Origin: an uncultured Saprospiraceae bacterium
Lineage (GTDB): Bacteria; Bacteroidota; Bacteroidia; Chitinophagales; Saprospiraceae
Direction: 5' to 3'
NCBI GenBank assembly: GCA_938022165.1
Contig: CALIEI010000022.1
Coordinates: forward strand, 1 to 44,192
Length of the DNA: 44,192 bases
The first letter of the stretch is position 1. The number at the start of each line of letters is the position of its first letter. Under the pieces are notes generated by a model. The model saw only the letters and a list, made by a program, of their open reading frames with translations. It had not been told where the DNA came from and searched no databases. The translations under genes were made by a program, and so were the position numbers. Shown piece by piece: positions 24,652-32,223 of the stretch.

Positions 24652-25887
24652 TTAAGTACCATCTTGCATAGCAAATGTAGCCGCCAATCTTCCAGATTTT
24701 AGTGCAGCATTGATAGATCCATTCAATACGCCATCACCTGCTAGATAGACATTTGACCCTATTTTAGACTCCTCTTTACTGATATCAAACTTGACAGTTT
24801 TCTGATTTGGTAGTGCCCTATTGATCTGAAAACGGGTTATCATTTTCCATTCGTCAGTTTGCTTACCAAACCAAGTAGCGCACTCTTTCTTTATTTGGTT
24901 TTCTATTAGTTGGCTATACTTGTTGTCAAAAATGCTGACCGCTATTTGGTGTTTTCCGGATGGGGCATAGGCGGGATTAACATTGCTCATAATAGAAACA
25001 TTGTTGACAAGTGCGTTTTTCTTAGCTACTATTCCAACAAGTTTATTCTTATGTGGAGTTTGATCAGCCTCAAAGTAAATCGTATGAGAAGATTGATATT
25101 TTTTTATTAATCCAGGAGCAAATTTATTCAGTAAGTTATCCGATGGTGCTGCTAAAATTATGTTGTCTCCGACAAAGTTTTTTGTAGAGGCAACTTGTAC
25201 AGATTTTTGATTTATAGAGATAACTTCTTCTTCTAAATGAAGATTCTCACTGGGCAGATTTGCAGCCAGTTGTTCGGTCAATTTTCCCATACCACCTCTG
25301 GGTACACTTGCAAGACTGGTAGCAAACTTGTCATACAAATAAAGAAACATATGGGCAGACGTCTCTAGCTTCTGATCAAAAAATACGCCTGAGAAAAATG
25401 GTAAAAAAAAGTTGTGAATCATTTCTTGCTTGAAGCCAAAATCCACTAAGAAGTTATACGTAGATTGTTTAGAGATGTCTGTTTTTTTACCCTTACTATA
25501 TCTGCGTGCGACATTTTTTAATCGCAAAAGTCTTTGCTTATCTGCGAAAGAGCCCACCCGCGAAAGAAGCGTACTAAATAAAGTGAACGGCTTACGCAAA
25601 GGATCACTTATGACTTCATGAAACCCTTCATCATACAAGATTAAAGCCCCAGGGTCAAAGCTTTGAAATTCTAAACTTGGATAATTGAAAAAGTGCTTAC
25701 CCTCTTCATAGGCGGGTAGATAAACTTGGAATCCATGGTCGATAATATGCCCGTCAATATGACTACTCATCACACGGCCGCCTAGTGCTTTTCCTTGTTC
25801 TAAAATCTGGAAAGTATGACCATTTTGATGCAAAACATTTGCAGCAGCCAATCCAGCTAAGCCACCTCCAACAATGATTGTGTGCAT
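24652..25887 (-). CDS. FAD-dependent amine-oxidase/phytoene-desaturase-like oxidoreductase
   Basis: From ATG 25887 (411 residues) the protein begins with a Rossmann FAD site, MHTIIVGGGLAGLAAANVLHQNG, followed by FQILEQGKALGGRVMSSHIDGHIIDHGFQVYLPAY. It has FFLPFFSGVFFD, SVPRGGMGKLTEQLA and the C-terminal FAD motif NVYLAGDGVLNGSINAALKSGRLAA. This is the NAD(P)-binding flavin monooxygenase/amine oxidase superfamily that includes protoporphyrinogen oxidase and phytoene desaturase; substrate is unknown. It converges on lolD (4 bp between stops) and follows the hydroxyacid dehydrogenase by 1 bp, so the latter two are cotranscribed. Confidence 0.85.
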   Translation of the reverse strand: MHTIIVGGGLAGLAAANVLHQNGHTFQILEQGKALGGRVMSSHIDGHIIDHGFQVYLPAYEEGKHFFNYPSLEFQSFDPGALILYDEGFHEVISDPLRKPFTLFSTLLSRVGSFADKQRLLRLKNVARRYSKGKKTDISKQSTYNFLVDFGFKQEMIHNFFLPFFSGVFFDQKLETSAHMFLYLYDKFATSLASVPRGGMGKLTEQLAANLPSENLHLEEEVISINQKSVQVASTKNFVGDNIILAAPSDNLLNKFAPGLIKKYQSSHTIYFEADQTPHKNKLVGIVAKKNALVNNVSIMSNVNPAYAPSGKHQIAVSIFDNKYSQLIENQIKKECATWFGKQTDEWKMITRFQINRALPNQKTVKFDISKEESKIGSNVYLAGDGVLNGSINAALKSGRLAATFAMQDGT

Positions 25888-25888
25888 A

Positions 25889-26845
25889 TTAGACAATTAC
25901 GTTTTGGGATTCGCCTTTTAAAAAAGCGCCTATATTTTCTGAAAGTGTTTGCATTAGCCTAGTTCTCGATTCCACTGAGGCCCAAGCTATGTGAGGTGTG
26001 ATTTTGCAGTTGGTCAAGGCATAAAGCGGATGGTGCAGCGGAGCTGGTTCTTCGACTAAAACATCTAACAAGGCAGCTTGAATTTTTTCTTCGCTGAGAT
26101 GTTCTGCTAGATCTTCTTCATTGATCAATCCACCGCGGCTCGTATTGATAAGTATAGCGGATGTTTTCATCATTGACAGCGTTTTTTTATTTACTATCTC
26201 TTTAGTCCCTTCATTCAAACTAGCGTGAAGGCTTAGCACATCTGCTTCTCTAAATAGCGTGTCTATATCTACTTTTTTTATTAAAGGATTATCCAATTTG
26301 GACGCTGACCTTCTAGCTACCAGCACCTCCATTCCAAATGCCAGTGCAATTTGTGCTACTCGCTTTGCGATATCACCATATCCAAGAATGCCAAATTTCT
26401 TGCCTGCCAATTCATTGATCGGACTCTCTGTAAATGAAAAGTCAGGGCAAATAGACCAGTAGCCTTTCTTGACCAAATTGTTATGACGTCCTATCAGATT
26501 CATCCAATATAAAAGCATCGCAAAGGTATGTTGTGCCACGCCTGTAGTACTGTAGTTTGCTACATTACAAACGCTAATATCCCTTTCCTTGCAAGCATCA
26601 ATATCTACATTATTGTAGCCTGTAGCTGAAACACAAAGTAATCTCAAATCACTACAGTGATTTAGAAATTCTCGGTTTACTACAAACTTGTTTACAATAA
26701 GTATTTCTGCGCCTCTGGCTCTTTCTATTGCTTGGTCTAGAGTACTTCTATTATATACTTCTAGAGCACCATGCATGCCAATGCTATCCCATGATAAATC
26801 TCCAGGATTTAGGGTGTAGCCATCAAGGGCAACAATCTTAGTCAT
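25889..26845 (-). CDS. D-isomer-specific 2-hydroxyacid dehydrogenase
   Basis: The 318-residue protein fits the family: LLCVSATGYNNVDIDACKERDI, NVANYSTTGVAQHTFAM, NAD site KFGILGYGDIAKRVAQIALAFGMEVL, and the catalytic set Arg in INTSRGGLINEEDLAEHL, Glu in AALLDVLVEEPAP and His in KITPHIAWASVESR. The sequence resembles glycerate/hydroxypyruvate reductases more than phosphoglycerate or lactate dehydrogenases, but this is a guess from length and motif wording. It lies between a 44-residue membrane protein and the flavoprotein, with gaps of 3 and 1 bp, indicating one operon. Confidence 0.92.
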   Translation of the reverse strand: MTKIVALDGYTLNPGDLSWDSIGMHGALEVYNRSTLDQAIERARGAEILIVNKFVVNREFLNHCSDLRLLCVSATGYNNVDIDACKERDISVCNVANYSTTGVAQHTFAMLLYWMNLIGRHNNLVKKGYWSICPDFSFTESPINELAGKKFGILGYGDIAKRVAQIALAFGMEVLVARRSASKLDNPLIKKVDIDTLFREADVLSLHASLNEGTKEIVNKKTLSMMKTSAILINTSRGGLINEEDLAEHLSEEKIQAALLDVLVEEPAPLHHPLYALTNCKITPHIAWASVESRTRLMQTLSENIGAFLKGESQNVIV

Positions 26846-26848
26846 GTT

Positions 26849-26983
26849 TTATCTAAGGATAAAAAAGTAGAGTAGGATTAGCAAAACGACAGTGATAACC
26901 ACCACGGTTGTCCAAAACTGTTTTGCTTGTTTCGCTTCGTGTGCTTCTTTCTTGCGACGTCGCGCTTCTTTTGACATTGCCAT
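26849..26983 (-). CDS. 44-residue single-span membrane protein
   Basis: A short ORF from ATG 26983 to TAA at 26849. It has a strongly basic N-terminal half (MAMSKEARRRKKEAHEAKQ, about residues 1-19), then one hydrophobic helix from about residue 23 to 43 (FWTTVVVITVVLLILLYFF) ending in Arg. The positive-inside rule places the N-terminus in the cytoplasm. It ends 3 bp before the ATG of the hydroxyacid dehydrogenase, so translation is probably coupled. The pattern and tight spacing support a real gene; no function is recognised. Confidence 0.65.
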   Translation of the reverse strand: MAMSKEARRRKKEAHEAKQAKQFWTTVVVITVVLLILLYFFILR

Positions 26984-27055
26984 ATTTAGGTAAGTTGATT
27001 TGCTCCAAATTACTAAAAAGAACATAATCCCTCAAAATATTCGTAGAAAATATAG

Positions 27056-27125
27056 GAAATTGTTGATTCGAGAAATTGTTGATTCGTTAATTCGTTAATT
27101 TGTTGATACGTTGATCTGTTTTTTT
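27056..27125 (-). repeat. 8-bp repeat array, type II, downstream of the AlgH gene
   Basis: On the plus strand the octamers are GTTGATTC, GAGAAATT, GTTGATTC, GTTAATTC, GTTAATTT, GTTGATAC, GTTGATCT and GTTTTTTT (27062-27125). On the gene's sense strand they read as AAC-containing units and the array twice contains GAATCAACAATTTC, identical to the end of the array after scoB. Confidence 0.85.
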
Positions 27126-27135
27126 AACTTTTCTA

Positions 27136-27191
27136 ACCTCTAGACCTCTAGACCTCTAGACCTCTAGACCGCTAGACCTCTAGACCGCTCA
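27136..27191 (-). repeat. 8-bp repeat array, type I (CTAGAGGT), abutting the AlgH stop codon
   Basis: Seven consecutive octamers on the plus strand: ACCTCTAG four times, ACCGCTAG, ACCTCTAG, ACCGCTCA. The last base (27191) touches the TGA stop (27194-27192) of the AlgH gene. On the sense strand the unit is CTAGAGGT. CTAG is normally a rare tetramer in bacterial DNA, which makes the array stand out. Confidence 0.95.
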
Positions 27192-27752
27192 TCAATTCCA
27201 AGCAAAGTAGTCAGGCAGTTGCGCAATCACGGTATAAGCGTTGCCCTTGTTGCCCATTATTCTTGCCCAAAGCTTATTCGTATAGCGTCCAAAAATATAA
27301 TTGTGATCAAGATCTGCGGTTACCCATGAGCCCAATTCAAACTCTTCTTTGATTTGTTCTGCAGACCAGCCAGAGTAGCCCAAGAAAAATCTAATATTTG
27401 AAGGCTTGATAATGCCATTGTTGATCAGGAATATCAGTTTTTCGAAGTTTCCACCCCAATAAACACCTTCCCCGACTTCTTGAGATTCCTCAAGTAAGTC
27501 TCCAACATTATGTATGTAGTGTAGCGTATCTTTTTGGACAGGTCCACCTAAGTATAGGGGAGCATCAAAGCTTTCTAATTCAGGGACAATGTCGCCCACT
27601 TTTGCCTTGTATTGTCTATTGAGAATGAAACCAACTGTTCCCTCTGTTTTAGAGTGATCGCAAAGTAAAACAGCCGTTCTTTTGAAGTTTGTATCAACCA
27701 TAAAAGGCTCAGCGAGTAGTACTTTACCTTTGGCTATATTAATCGTGTCCAT
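27192..27752 (-). CDS. YqgE/AlgH family protein
   Basis: The 186-residue protein matches the YqgE/AlgH family: GKVLLAEPFMVDTNFKRTAVLLCDHSKTEGTVGFILNR, LYLGGPVQKDTLHYIHN, GVYWGGNFEKL, RFFLGYSGWSAEQIKEEFELGSWV, and LWARIMGNKGNAYTVIAQLPDYFAWN. The family was once linked to alginate regulation in Pseudomonas, but its molecular role is unresolved. The protein is soluble with no signal peptide. It is probably expressed with or near fabD and folE upstream on the same strand. The stop codon abuts an 8-bp repeat array. Confidence 0.92.
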   Translation of the reverse strand: MDTINIAKGKVLLAEPFMVDTNFKRTAVLLCDHSKTEGTVGFILNRQYKAKVGDIVPELESFDAPLYLGGPVQKDTLHYIHNVGDLLEESQEVGEGVYWGGNFEKLIFLINNGIIKPSNIRFFLGYSGWSAEQIKEEFELGSWVTADLDHNYIFGRYTNKLWARIMGNKGNAYTVIAQLPDYFAWN

Positions 27753-27853
27753 AGTGAATTATATTTGTTTGTTTTCTTAAAGGGGCGTATCGGACACCAA
27801 TTTAATGAATAAGCTTTGATAATCCTATACCATAAAACAGTAATTTTTTCACC

Positions 27854-28732
27854 TTATATTGCCTCAGAAGGTACTTTTCTGTCAATACGCTTGAGCATTC
27901 CCCTTAATACATTGCCTTTCCCGCCAATTTCTATGAAATGATCAAATCCATCATTTAACATGTTTTGCAAGCTAGAAGTCCATTTTACTGGTGCAGTTAG
28001 TTGCTGAATTAGCTTGATTTTGATCTTATCTGGGTCTTTTTCAGCTATGGCATCTACATTCTGGTAGATGGCACAGCTCGGTGTATTAAAGTCGGTATTT
28101 TCTATGGCTGACCTCAGGCCTTCTCGCGCAGGTTCCATGAGGGGGGAATGAAAGGCTCCACCGACAGCCAATTCTACTGCCATTCTAGCGCCTGCTTCTT
28201 TAAATTTTTCAACAGCAATAGCGATTGCGGGTTTTGTACCAGAGACAACGAGCTGTCCAGGACAGTTATAGTTAGCGGCCACTATGACGTCATCTATTTC
28301 ATGACATACCTTTTCAACGACCTCGTCTTCTAGGCCTACTATGGCAGCCATAGTAGAGTCAGTGAGCAAACAAGCTTTTTGCATTTCAGCTGCTCTTTTC
28401 GCTACCAACCGTAATGCATCCTCAAACTGTAAAACGCCAGCTGCGACAAGTGCAGAGAATTCACCCAAGGAGTGCCCAGCTACTGCGCCAGGAGCTGCTA
28501 TCGATTCAGCACACTTGAGCTTCACCATAGAATGTACGAATACTGCGGGCTGAGTAACGTTAGTCGCTTTCAGTTCTTCTTCGGTCCCGGTAAACATCTT
28601 TTCAGATAGAGAAAAACCTAGAATCTCATCAGCTTTTTCAAACATCTCTTTGGCTTCAGGATGGGTGTCATAAAGATCTTTACCCATACCAACAAATTGG
28701 GAGCCTTGCCCAGGAAATAAATATGCTATCAT
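27854..28732 (-). CDS. fabD: Malonyl-CoA:ACP transacylase
   Basis: The 292-residue protein has all FabD landmarks: YLFPGQGSQFVGMGKDLYD at the start, the catalytic serine in AVAGHSLGEFSALVAAG, the substrate Arg in AAKRAAEMQKAC, the catalytic His in GGAFHSPLMEPA, and QLTAPVKWTSSLQNML. It loads malonate onto acyl carrier protein for fatty-acid elongation. It lacks the extra domains of polyketide transferases and has the standard length. It lies 7 bp after folE on the same strand. Confidence 0.95.
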   Translation of the reverse strand: MIAYLFPGQGSQFVGMGKDLYDTHPEAKEMFEKADEILGFSLSEKMFTGTEEELKATNVTQPAVFVHSMVKLKCAESIAAPGAVAGHSLGEFSALVAAGVLQFEDALRLVAKRAAEMQKACLLTDSTMAAIVGLEDEVVEKVCHEIDDVIVAANYNCPGQLVVSGTKPAIAIAVEKFKEAGARMAVELAVGGAFHSPLMEPAREGLRSAIENTDFNTPSCAIYQNVDAIAEKDPDKIKIKLIQQLTAPVKWTSSLQNMLNDGFDHFIEIGGKGNVLRGMLKRIDRKVPSEAI

Positions 28733-28739
28733 TTTTCGT

Positions 28740-29336
28740 TTAGTGTAGTTTTGAACTCACTAAGTTAAGAAACTCTGAGCGAGTTTCCTCTTTTTCGAAC
28801 TGACCAGTGAAAGCAGAGGTTGTGGTCACAGAATTTTGCTTCTGCACACCACGCATCATCATGCACATATGCCTTGCTTCTATAATCACCGCTACACCTA
28901 GGGGCTTCAATGTATTATGAATGCACTTTAAGATATCATCAGTCAACCTTTCTTGTACTTGCAATCTTCTCGCAAATACATCTATAACTCTAGGTATCTT
29001 ACTCAAACCTACGATGTGACCATTGGGAATATACGCTACGTGTGCCTTGCCAAAAAACGGCAGCATATGATGCTCACACATAGAGTACACTTCAATGTCC
29101 TTTACCAATACCATCTCACTATAATCTTCCTTAAACATAGCTCCTTTCAGGATTGCTTCCGGATCCATTTCATACCCTTGAGTAAGAAACTGCATAGCTT
29201 TAGCAGCCCTTTCCGGGGTTTTTAGCAAACCATCACGTTCTTTATCTTCACCAATCTGGTCTAGGATATCGTTATAGTTTTCAATAAGTTTATTGGTAGT
29301 ATCTAGGTTGTACTGTTCTACTTTTTTATAAGACAT
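28740..29336 (-). CDS. folE: GTP cyclohydrolase I
   Basis: The 198-residue protein is a type IA GTP cyclohydrolase: [74 protein letters not shown], and [21 protein letters not shown]. The zinc ligands (Cys and His of CEHHMLPF, Cys of HMCMMMRG) are present. It makes dihydroneopterin triphosphate, the entry to folate, biopterin and queuosine. The adjacent PTPS-family gene 13 bp upstream uses this product. Confidence 0.96.
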   Translation of the reverse strand: MSYKKVEQYNLDTTNKLIENYNDILDQIGEDKERDGLLKTPERAAKAMQFLTQGYEMDPEAILKGAMFKEDYSEMVLVKDIEVYSMCEHHMLPFFGKAHVAYIPNGHIVGLSKIPRVIDVFARRLQVQERLTDDILKCIHNTLKPLGVAVIIEARHMCMMMRGVQKQNSVTTTSAFTGQFEKEETRSEFLNLVSSKLH

Positions 29337-29349
29337 TTGCTATATTAAA

Positions 29350-29757
29350 TTAACCAAAATATTCTGTGTATATATTCTCTGTTTCTTGCAACTTAACACA
29401 GTGTAATTGACATTGTTGTAATTTTGGTTCAATTATTTGCCAAATTAAAATGGCCAAATTCTCACAAGTAGTTTGCATCCCTTTTGGAATAAAATCTATA
29501 TCAAGATTTAGATTCTTGTGATCTAGTTTTTCGGTAACTTCTTCCTTTATGATTTTAGACAAGTGCTTTGCATTGATGAGCATCCCCGTCACAGGGTCTG
29601 GATCGCCTTTTACTGTGACAAAGAGTGTATAATTATGCCCATGAAAGTTCTCATTTGCACATTTATCAAATATTTCCTTATTTTTTTCTGCTGACCATTC
29701 CTCAACCCACAATTTGTGCGCAGCATTGAATCTTGCCCTTCTCGTCAGAAATACCAT
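29350..29757 (-). CDS. 6-pyruvoyl-tetrahydropterin synthase / QueD family protein
   Basis: From ATG 29757 (135 residues; the longer frame adds 36 residues that do not fit the family). The fold signature is clear: ARFNAAHKLWVEEWSAEKNKEIFDKCANENFHGHNYTLFVTVKG gives the zinc histidines and the active-site Cys, then DHKNLNLDIDF and ENLAILIWQIIEPKL. Family members act on dihydroneopterin triphosphate, giving 6-carboxytetrahydropterin (QueD, queuosine) or 6-pyruvoyl-tetrahydropterin (biopterin). The CANENFHGHNY wording fits either branch, so no symbol is given. Its pairing with folE supplies the substrate. Confidence 0.9.
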   Translation of the reverse strand: MVFLTRRARFNAAHKLWVEEWSAEKNKEIFDKCANENFHGHNYTLFVTVKGDPDPVTGMLINAKHLSKIIKEEVTEKLDHKNLNLDIDFIPKGMQTTCENLAILIWQIIEPKLQQCQLHCVKLQETENIYTEYFG

Positions 29758-29779
29758 ATTATTCAGTTCTATTTTTGCG

Positions 29780-29787
29780 CAAAAATA
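29780..29787 (-). promoter_or_regulatory. Candidate -7 box for the PTPS-folE-fabD unit
   Basis: TATTTTTG on the minus strand matches TAnnTTTG and lies 22 bp before the PTPS ATG. It supports the choice of 29757 as start, since the longer frame would begin upstream of this box. Confidence 0.35.
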
Positions 29788-29879
29788 AGCTATTTTATTG
29801 AATATTAAATCCTTGGTGATCACATGTATATTGATTATTTGGGGGCATATCGACTGTAGAGACATTATATGTTGGACTC

Positions 29880-30130
29880 ATTACTCGGAGCGGTAAGATT
29901 GCCTTTGATGGATCAGTCCGATTGTCCGGGTAGGTATGTCTCTACAGCGCTACCTCGTCATCCGCTAGTATACCCATAGTTTTTGCATTATAGACCAGAC
30001 GTCCTTCACTACAAGTAATTCTGACAAGTATTGACTCTTCCTTGCCCATATGGGTATATCGCTTCTACCGCTTGCCTCTAGCGCGTATCCACTTGCAGGG
30101 CTTAGGCTGTACGCCACGCCGATTGTTAGC
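29880..30130 (-). repeat. GC-richer dispersed intergenic repeat, locus C
   Basis: On the minus strand it reads GGCGTGGCGTACAGCCTAAG, CCCTGCAAG, ACGCGCTAGAGGCAAG, CGGTAGAAGCG, then the arm ATATACCCAT (30059-30050) paired with ATGGGTATAC (29977-29968), then TAGCGGATGACGAGG and, further on, GGACAATCGGACTGAT. The first part matches locus B and the last part matches locus D. It fills most of the gap 29866-30219. An ORF at 29965-30159 within it has no recognisable product. Confidence 0.65.
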
Positions 30131-30219
30131 ATATTGACTGCACTTAAAACTAATCTCATCTTATTTTGATCGTCTTTTATCGAATTATTTTATCTTTCAC
30201 GTGAGATTATATCATATTT

Positions 30220-30404
30220 GAGTCCATTCCGAAAAGTCACGAAAGCACAAAATGACTCTTTTGGCGATATTTTTCATTTTCTCAATCCACTGATGCCTGT
30301 GCGACTATAAATAGGCGTGCTTTGGCATCACTGAATTTCGAGAATAAAAAATCTCATCCAAAATAGCCTATTTTTTGCAATCCGCTACTTTCCGGAGTGG
30401 ACTC
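30220..30404. mobile_element. 185-bp quasi-palindromic MITE-like element, copy 2
   Basis: Same length and ends as the copy at 1467-1651, with only a few differences in the arms (30220-30296 and 30325-30404). It is flanked by a perfect 6-bp duplication, ATATTT (30214-30219 and 30405-30410). The 28-bp centre (30297-30324) matches the centre of copy 1 only as its reverse complement (20 of 28 positions, against 5 of 28 in direct orientation). It ends 32 bp before the histidine kinase start. Confidence 0.9.
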
Positions 30405-30436
30405 ATATTTGATTTTTAGCAAATCCACTTAACTAC

Positions 30437-31495
30437 TTGGAAGAAGATAATAATTTATTCTTACGCAACGAGCTGTACACCTTTCTCAGCCAGAGAATAG
30501 TTTATCACTCTATTTTTTGGATTTGTATATATATGCTCTTAGTATCACTAGAACCAGGCAATAATGGTATATGGAATACGCTCATCAATGAGGCTATCAA
30601 TGTATTCTTCTATGCCGTCATTGTTTATGTCAATTTGTTTTATCTCATTCCATACTTTCTGAAGAAGAAGAAATTCTTAACCTTCATTGTATTACTGATC
30701 GCCGTTGCCATATTCATTACGCCTATCAAAATGTTCATTTTGCATTTTAGATTTTCCTCTAATGAAGCACTACAGCAAGATTTAATAAATGAGCAGCACT
30801 ATTTTTATTTAGCCAATTTATTTGTAGCTGGCGGCTCTACGCTGGCTAGTATCATTATGGATTGGCTCAGACACCAAAGAGAGCGAGCGGTATTAGAAAA
30901 TCAAAATATCCAGTCAGAACTAAGGTTCTTGAAGTCTCAGATCAACCCTCATTTTTTATTCAATACGCTCAATAGTATTTATGCATTGACCCTCAAAAAA
31001 TCGGATGACGCACCAGAGATTGTAGTAAAGCTCTCTGAAATGCTGCGTTATATGCTGTACGAATGCAACGAAAAGCTAGTGCCGCTATCAAAAGAAGTGA
31101 ACTATGTAAAAAATTATTTGGCGCTAGAACAATTGAGGCATGGAGGAAAAATTGAAATCAATTTTGATCTTGAAGGAGAGGTGGATGGACAGATGTTAGC
31201 GCCGCTGCTTTTTGTTCCTTTCCTAGAGAATAGTTTTAAGCATGGAGCTAGTCGTACGATAAAAAATGGTTACGTCAAGGTGGTAATGCGTATTTTAACG
31301 AAAAATCAGCTTCAATTTGAGGTTGAAAACAACAAACCAGATACTTTCCCCATGGCGAATCATGAGCTAAAATCAGGAGGTATTGGATTAGCTAACCTTG
31401 ACAGGAGGTTAAACATACTTTATCCCAACAAACACAACTTAACTATAAAAGATAGCCCAAATGTCTATCGAGTCATACTAGATTTATCACTTTAA
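30437..31495 (+). CDS. LytS-type sensor histidine kinase
   Basis: The 352-residue protein starts at a TTG at 30437; a stop lies in frame at 30410 and there is no ATG between, so TTG (or an internal ATG at codon 33 that would cut the first helix) must be used. Four membrane helices occupy about 20-150 (FWICIYMLLVSLEPG, AVIVYVNLFYLIPYFL, FIVLLIAVAIFITPI, YLANLFVAGGSTLASIIMDWL). A His_kinase domain follows with LRFLKSQINPHFLFNTLNSIYAL carrying the phospho-accepting histidine, then an HATPase region (FVPFLENSFKHG, GGIGLANLDRRLNILYP). It pairs with the LytTR regulator 12 bp downstream. A MITE-like element sits immediately upstream. Confidence 0.93.
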   Translation: MEEDNNLFLRNELYTFLSQRIVYHSIFWICIYMLLVSLEPGNNGIWNTLINEAINVFFYAVIVYVNLFYLIPYFLKKKKFLTFIVLLIAVAIFITPIKMFILHFRFSSNEALQQDLINEQHYFYLANLFVAGGSTLASIIMDWLRHQRERAVLENQNIQSELRFLKSQINPHFLFNTLNSIYALTLKKSDDAPEIVVKLSEMLRYMLYECNEKLVPLSKEVNYVKNYLALEQLRHGGKIEINFDLEGEVDGQMLAPLLFVPFLENSFKHGASRTIKNGYVKVVMRILTKNQLQFEVENNKPDTFPMANHELKSGGIGLANLDRRLNILYPNKHNLTIKDSPNVYRVILDLSL

Positions 31496-31506
31496 AATCA
31501 AACAAC

Positions 31507-32223
31507 ATGATGAATGTAATTATTATTGAGGACGAACCATTAGCGCAAGAAATTTTGGAAAGTTATATCTCTAAAATGCCAAATTTAAATCTGGTAGCTA
31601 AGTGCTCCAATGCTATCGAAGCCAGTGCAACGCTAAAAGAACATGATATTGATCTCATGTTTTTAGATATACAGATGCCTCAGATTACAGGCATTGAATT
31701 TCTAAAATCTTTGAACAAGCCTCCTTTGACAATTTTTACCACAGCATTACCCAATCATGCGGTAGAAGGCTTTGAGCTTGATGCAGTTGACTATCTGGTA
31801 AAGCCAATTCCATTAGAGAGGTTTATGAAAGCAGTAGGTAAAGCTGAGGATATCCTTCAACGTGGTAGTGCAAGTGTGGTTGGAAATGATGGAGAAGATT
31901 TTATCTTTGTGAAGTCGGACAAGAAACTTATAAAAATTAAGTACGACGATATTATCTACATTGAAGGGCTAAAGGATTATGTGATTATTCGCATGGCCAA
32001 TAGCAAAGTGATAACCCTGCAAACCATGAAAAGTCTTGAAGCAAAACTTCCAGATAATCTATTCAAGCGTATTCACCGTTCTTACATTGTAGCCATTGAT
32101 AAAATTGATGCGCTGGTCGGTAATAGTATAGAAGTTACTGAAAAGAATGCACCAAAGATTATCCCTGTAGGCAAAAACTATAAAGAGGATATTTTGAAAA
32201 TTATAAATAGCAAACGCATTTAG
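31507..32223 (+). CDS. LytTR-family response regulator
   Basis: The 238-residue protein has a receiver domain (about 1-120) with the acidic pair in IIEDEP, the phospho-acceptor Asp in DIDLMFLDIQMPQITG, Thr in IFTTALPNHAVEGFELDAVDYLVKPI with the conserved Lys, and a C-terminal LytTR DNA-binding domain (about 135-235: FIFVKSDKKLIKIKYDDIIYIEGLKDYVIIRM, HRSYIVAIDKIDAL, IPVGKNYKEDIL). It should be phosphorylated by the upstream kinase. Its TAG stop overlaps the GTG start of the next gene by one base (TAGTG). Confidence 0.95.
   Translation: MMNVIIIEDEPLAQEILESYISKMPNLNLVAKCSNAIEASATLKEHDIDLMFLDIQMPQITGIEFLKSLNKPPLTIFTTALPNHAVEGFELDAVDYLVKPIPLERFMKAVGKAEDILQRGSASVVGNDGEDFIFVKSDKKLIKIKYDDIIYIEGLKDYVIIRMANSKVITLQTMKSLEAKLPDNLFKRIHRSYIVAIDKIDALVGNSIEVTEKNAPKIIPVGKNYKEDILKIINSKRI

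Noticed and set aside
26853-27035. 60-codon minus-strand ORF
   Set aside because: It is an out-of-frame shadow over the 44-residue membrane protein gene, which has the better start, composition and spacing.
29965-30159. 64-codon minus-strand ORF
   Set aside because: It lies wholly inside repeat locus C.
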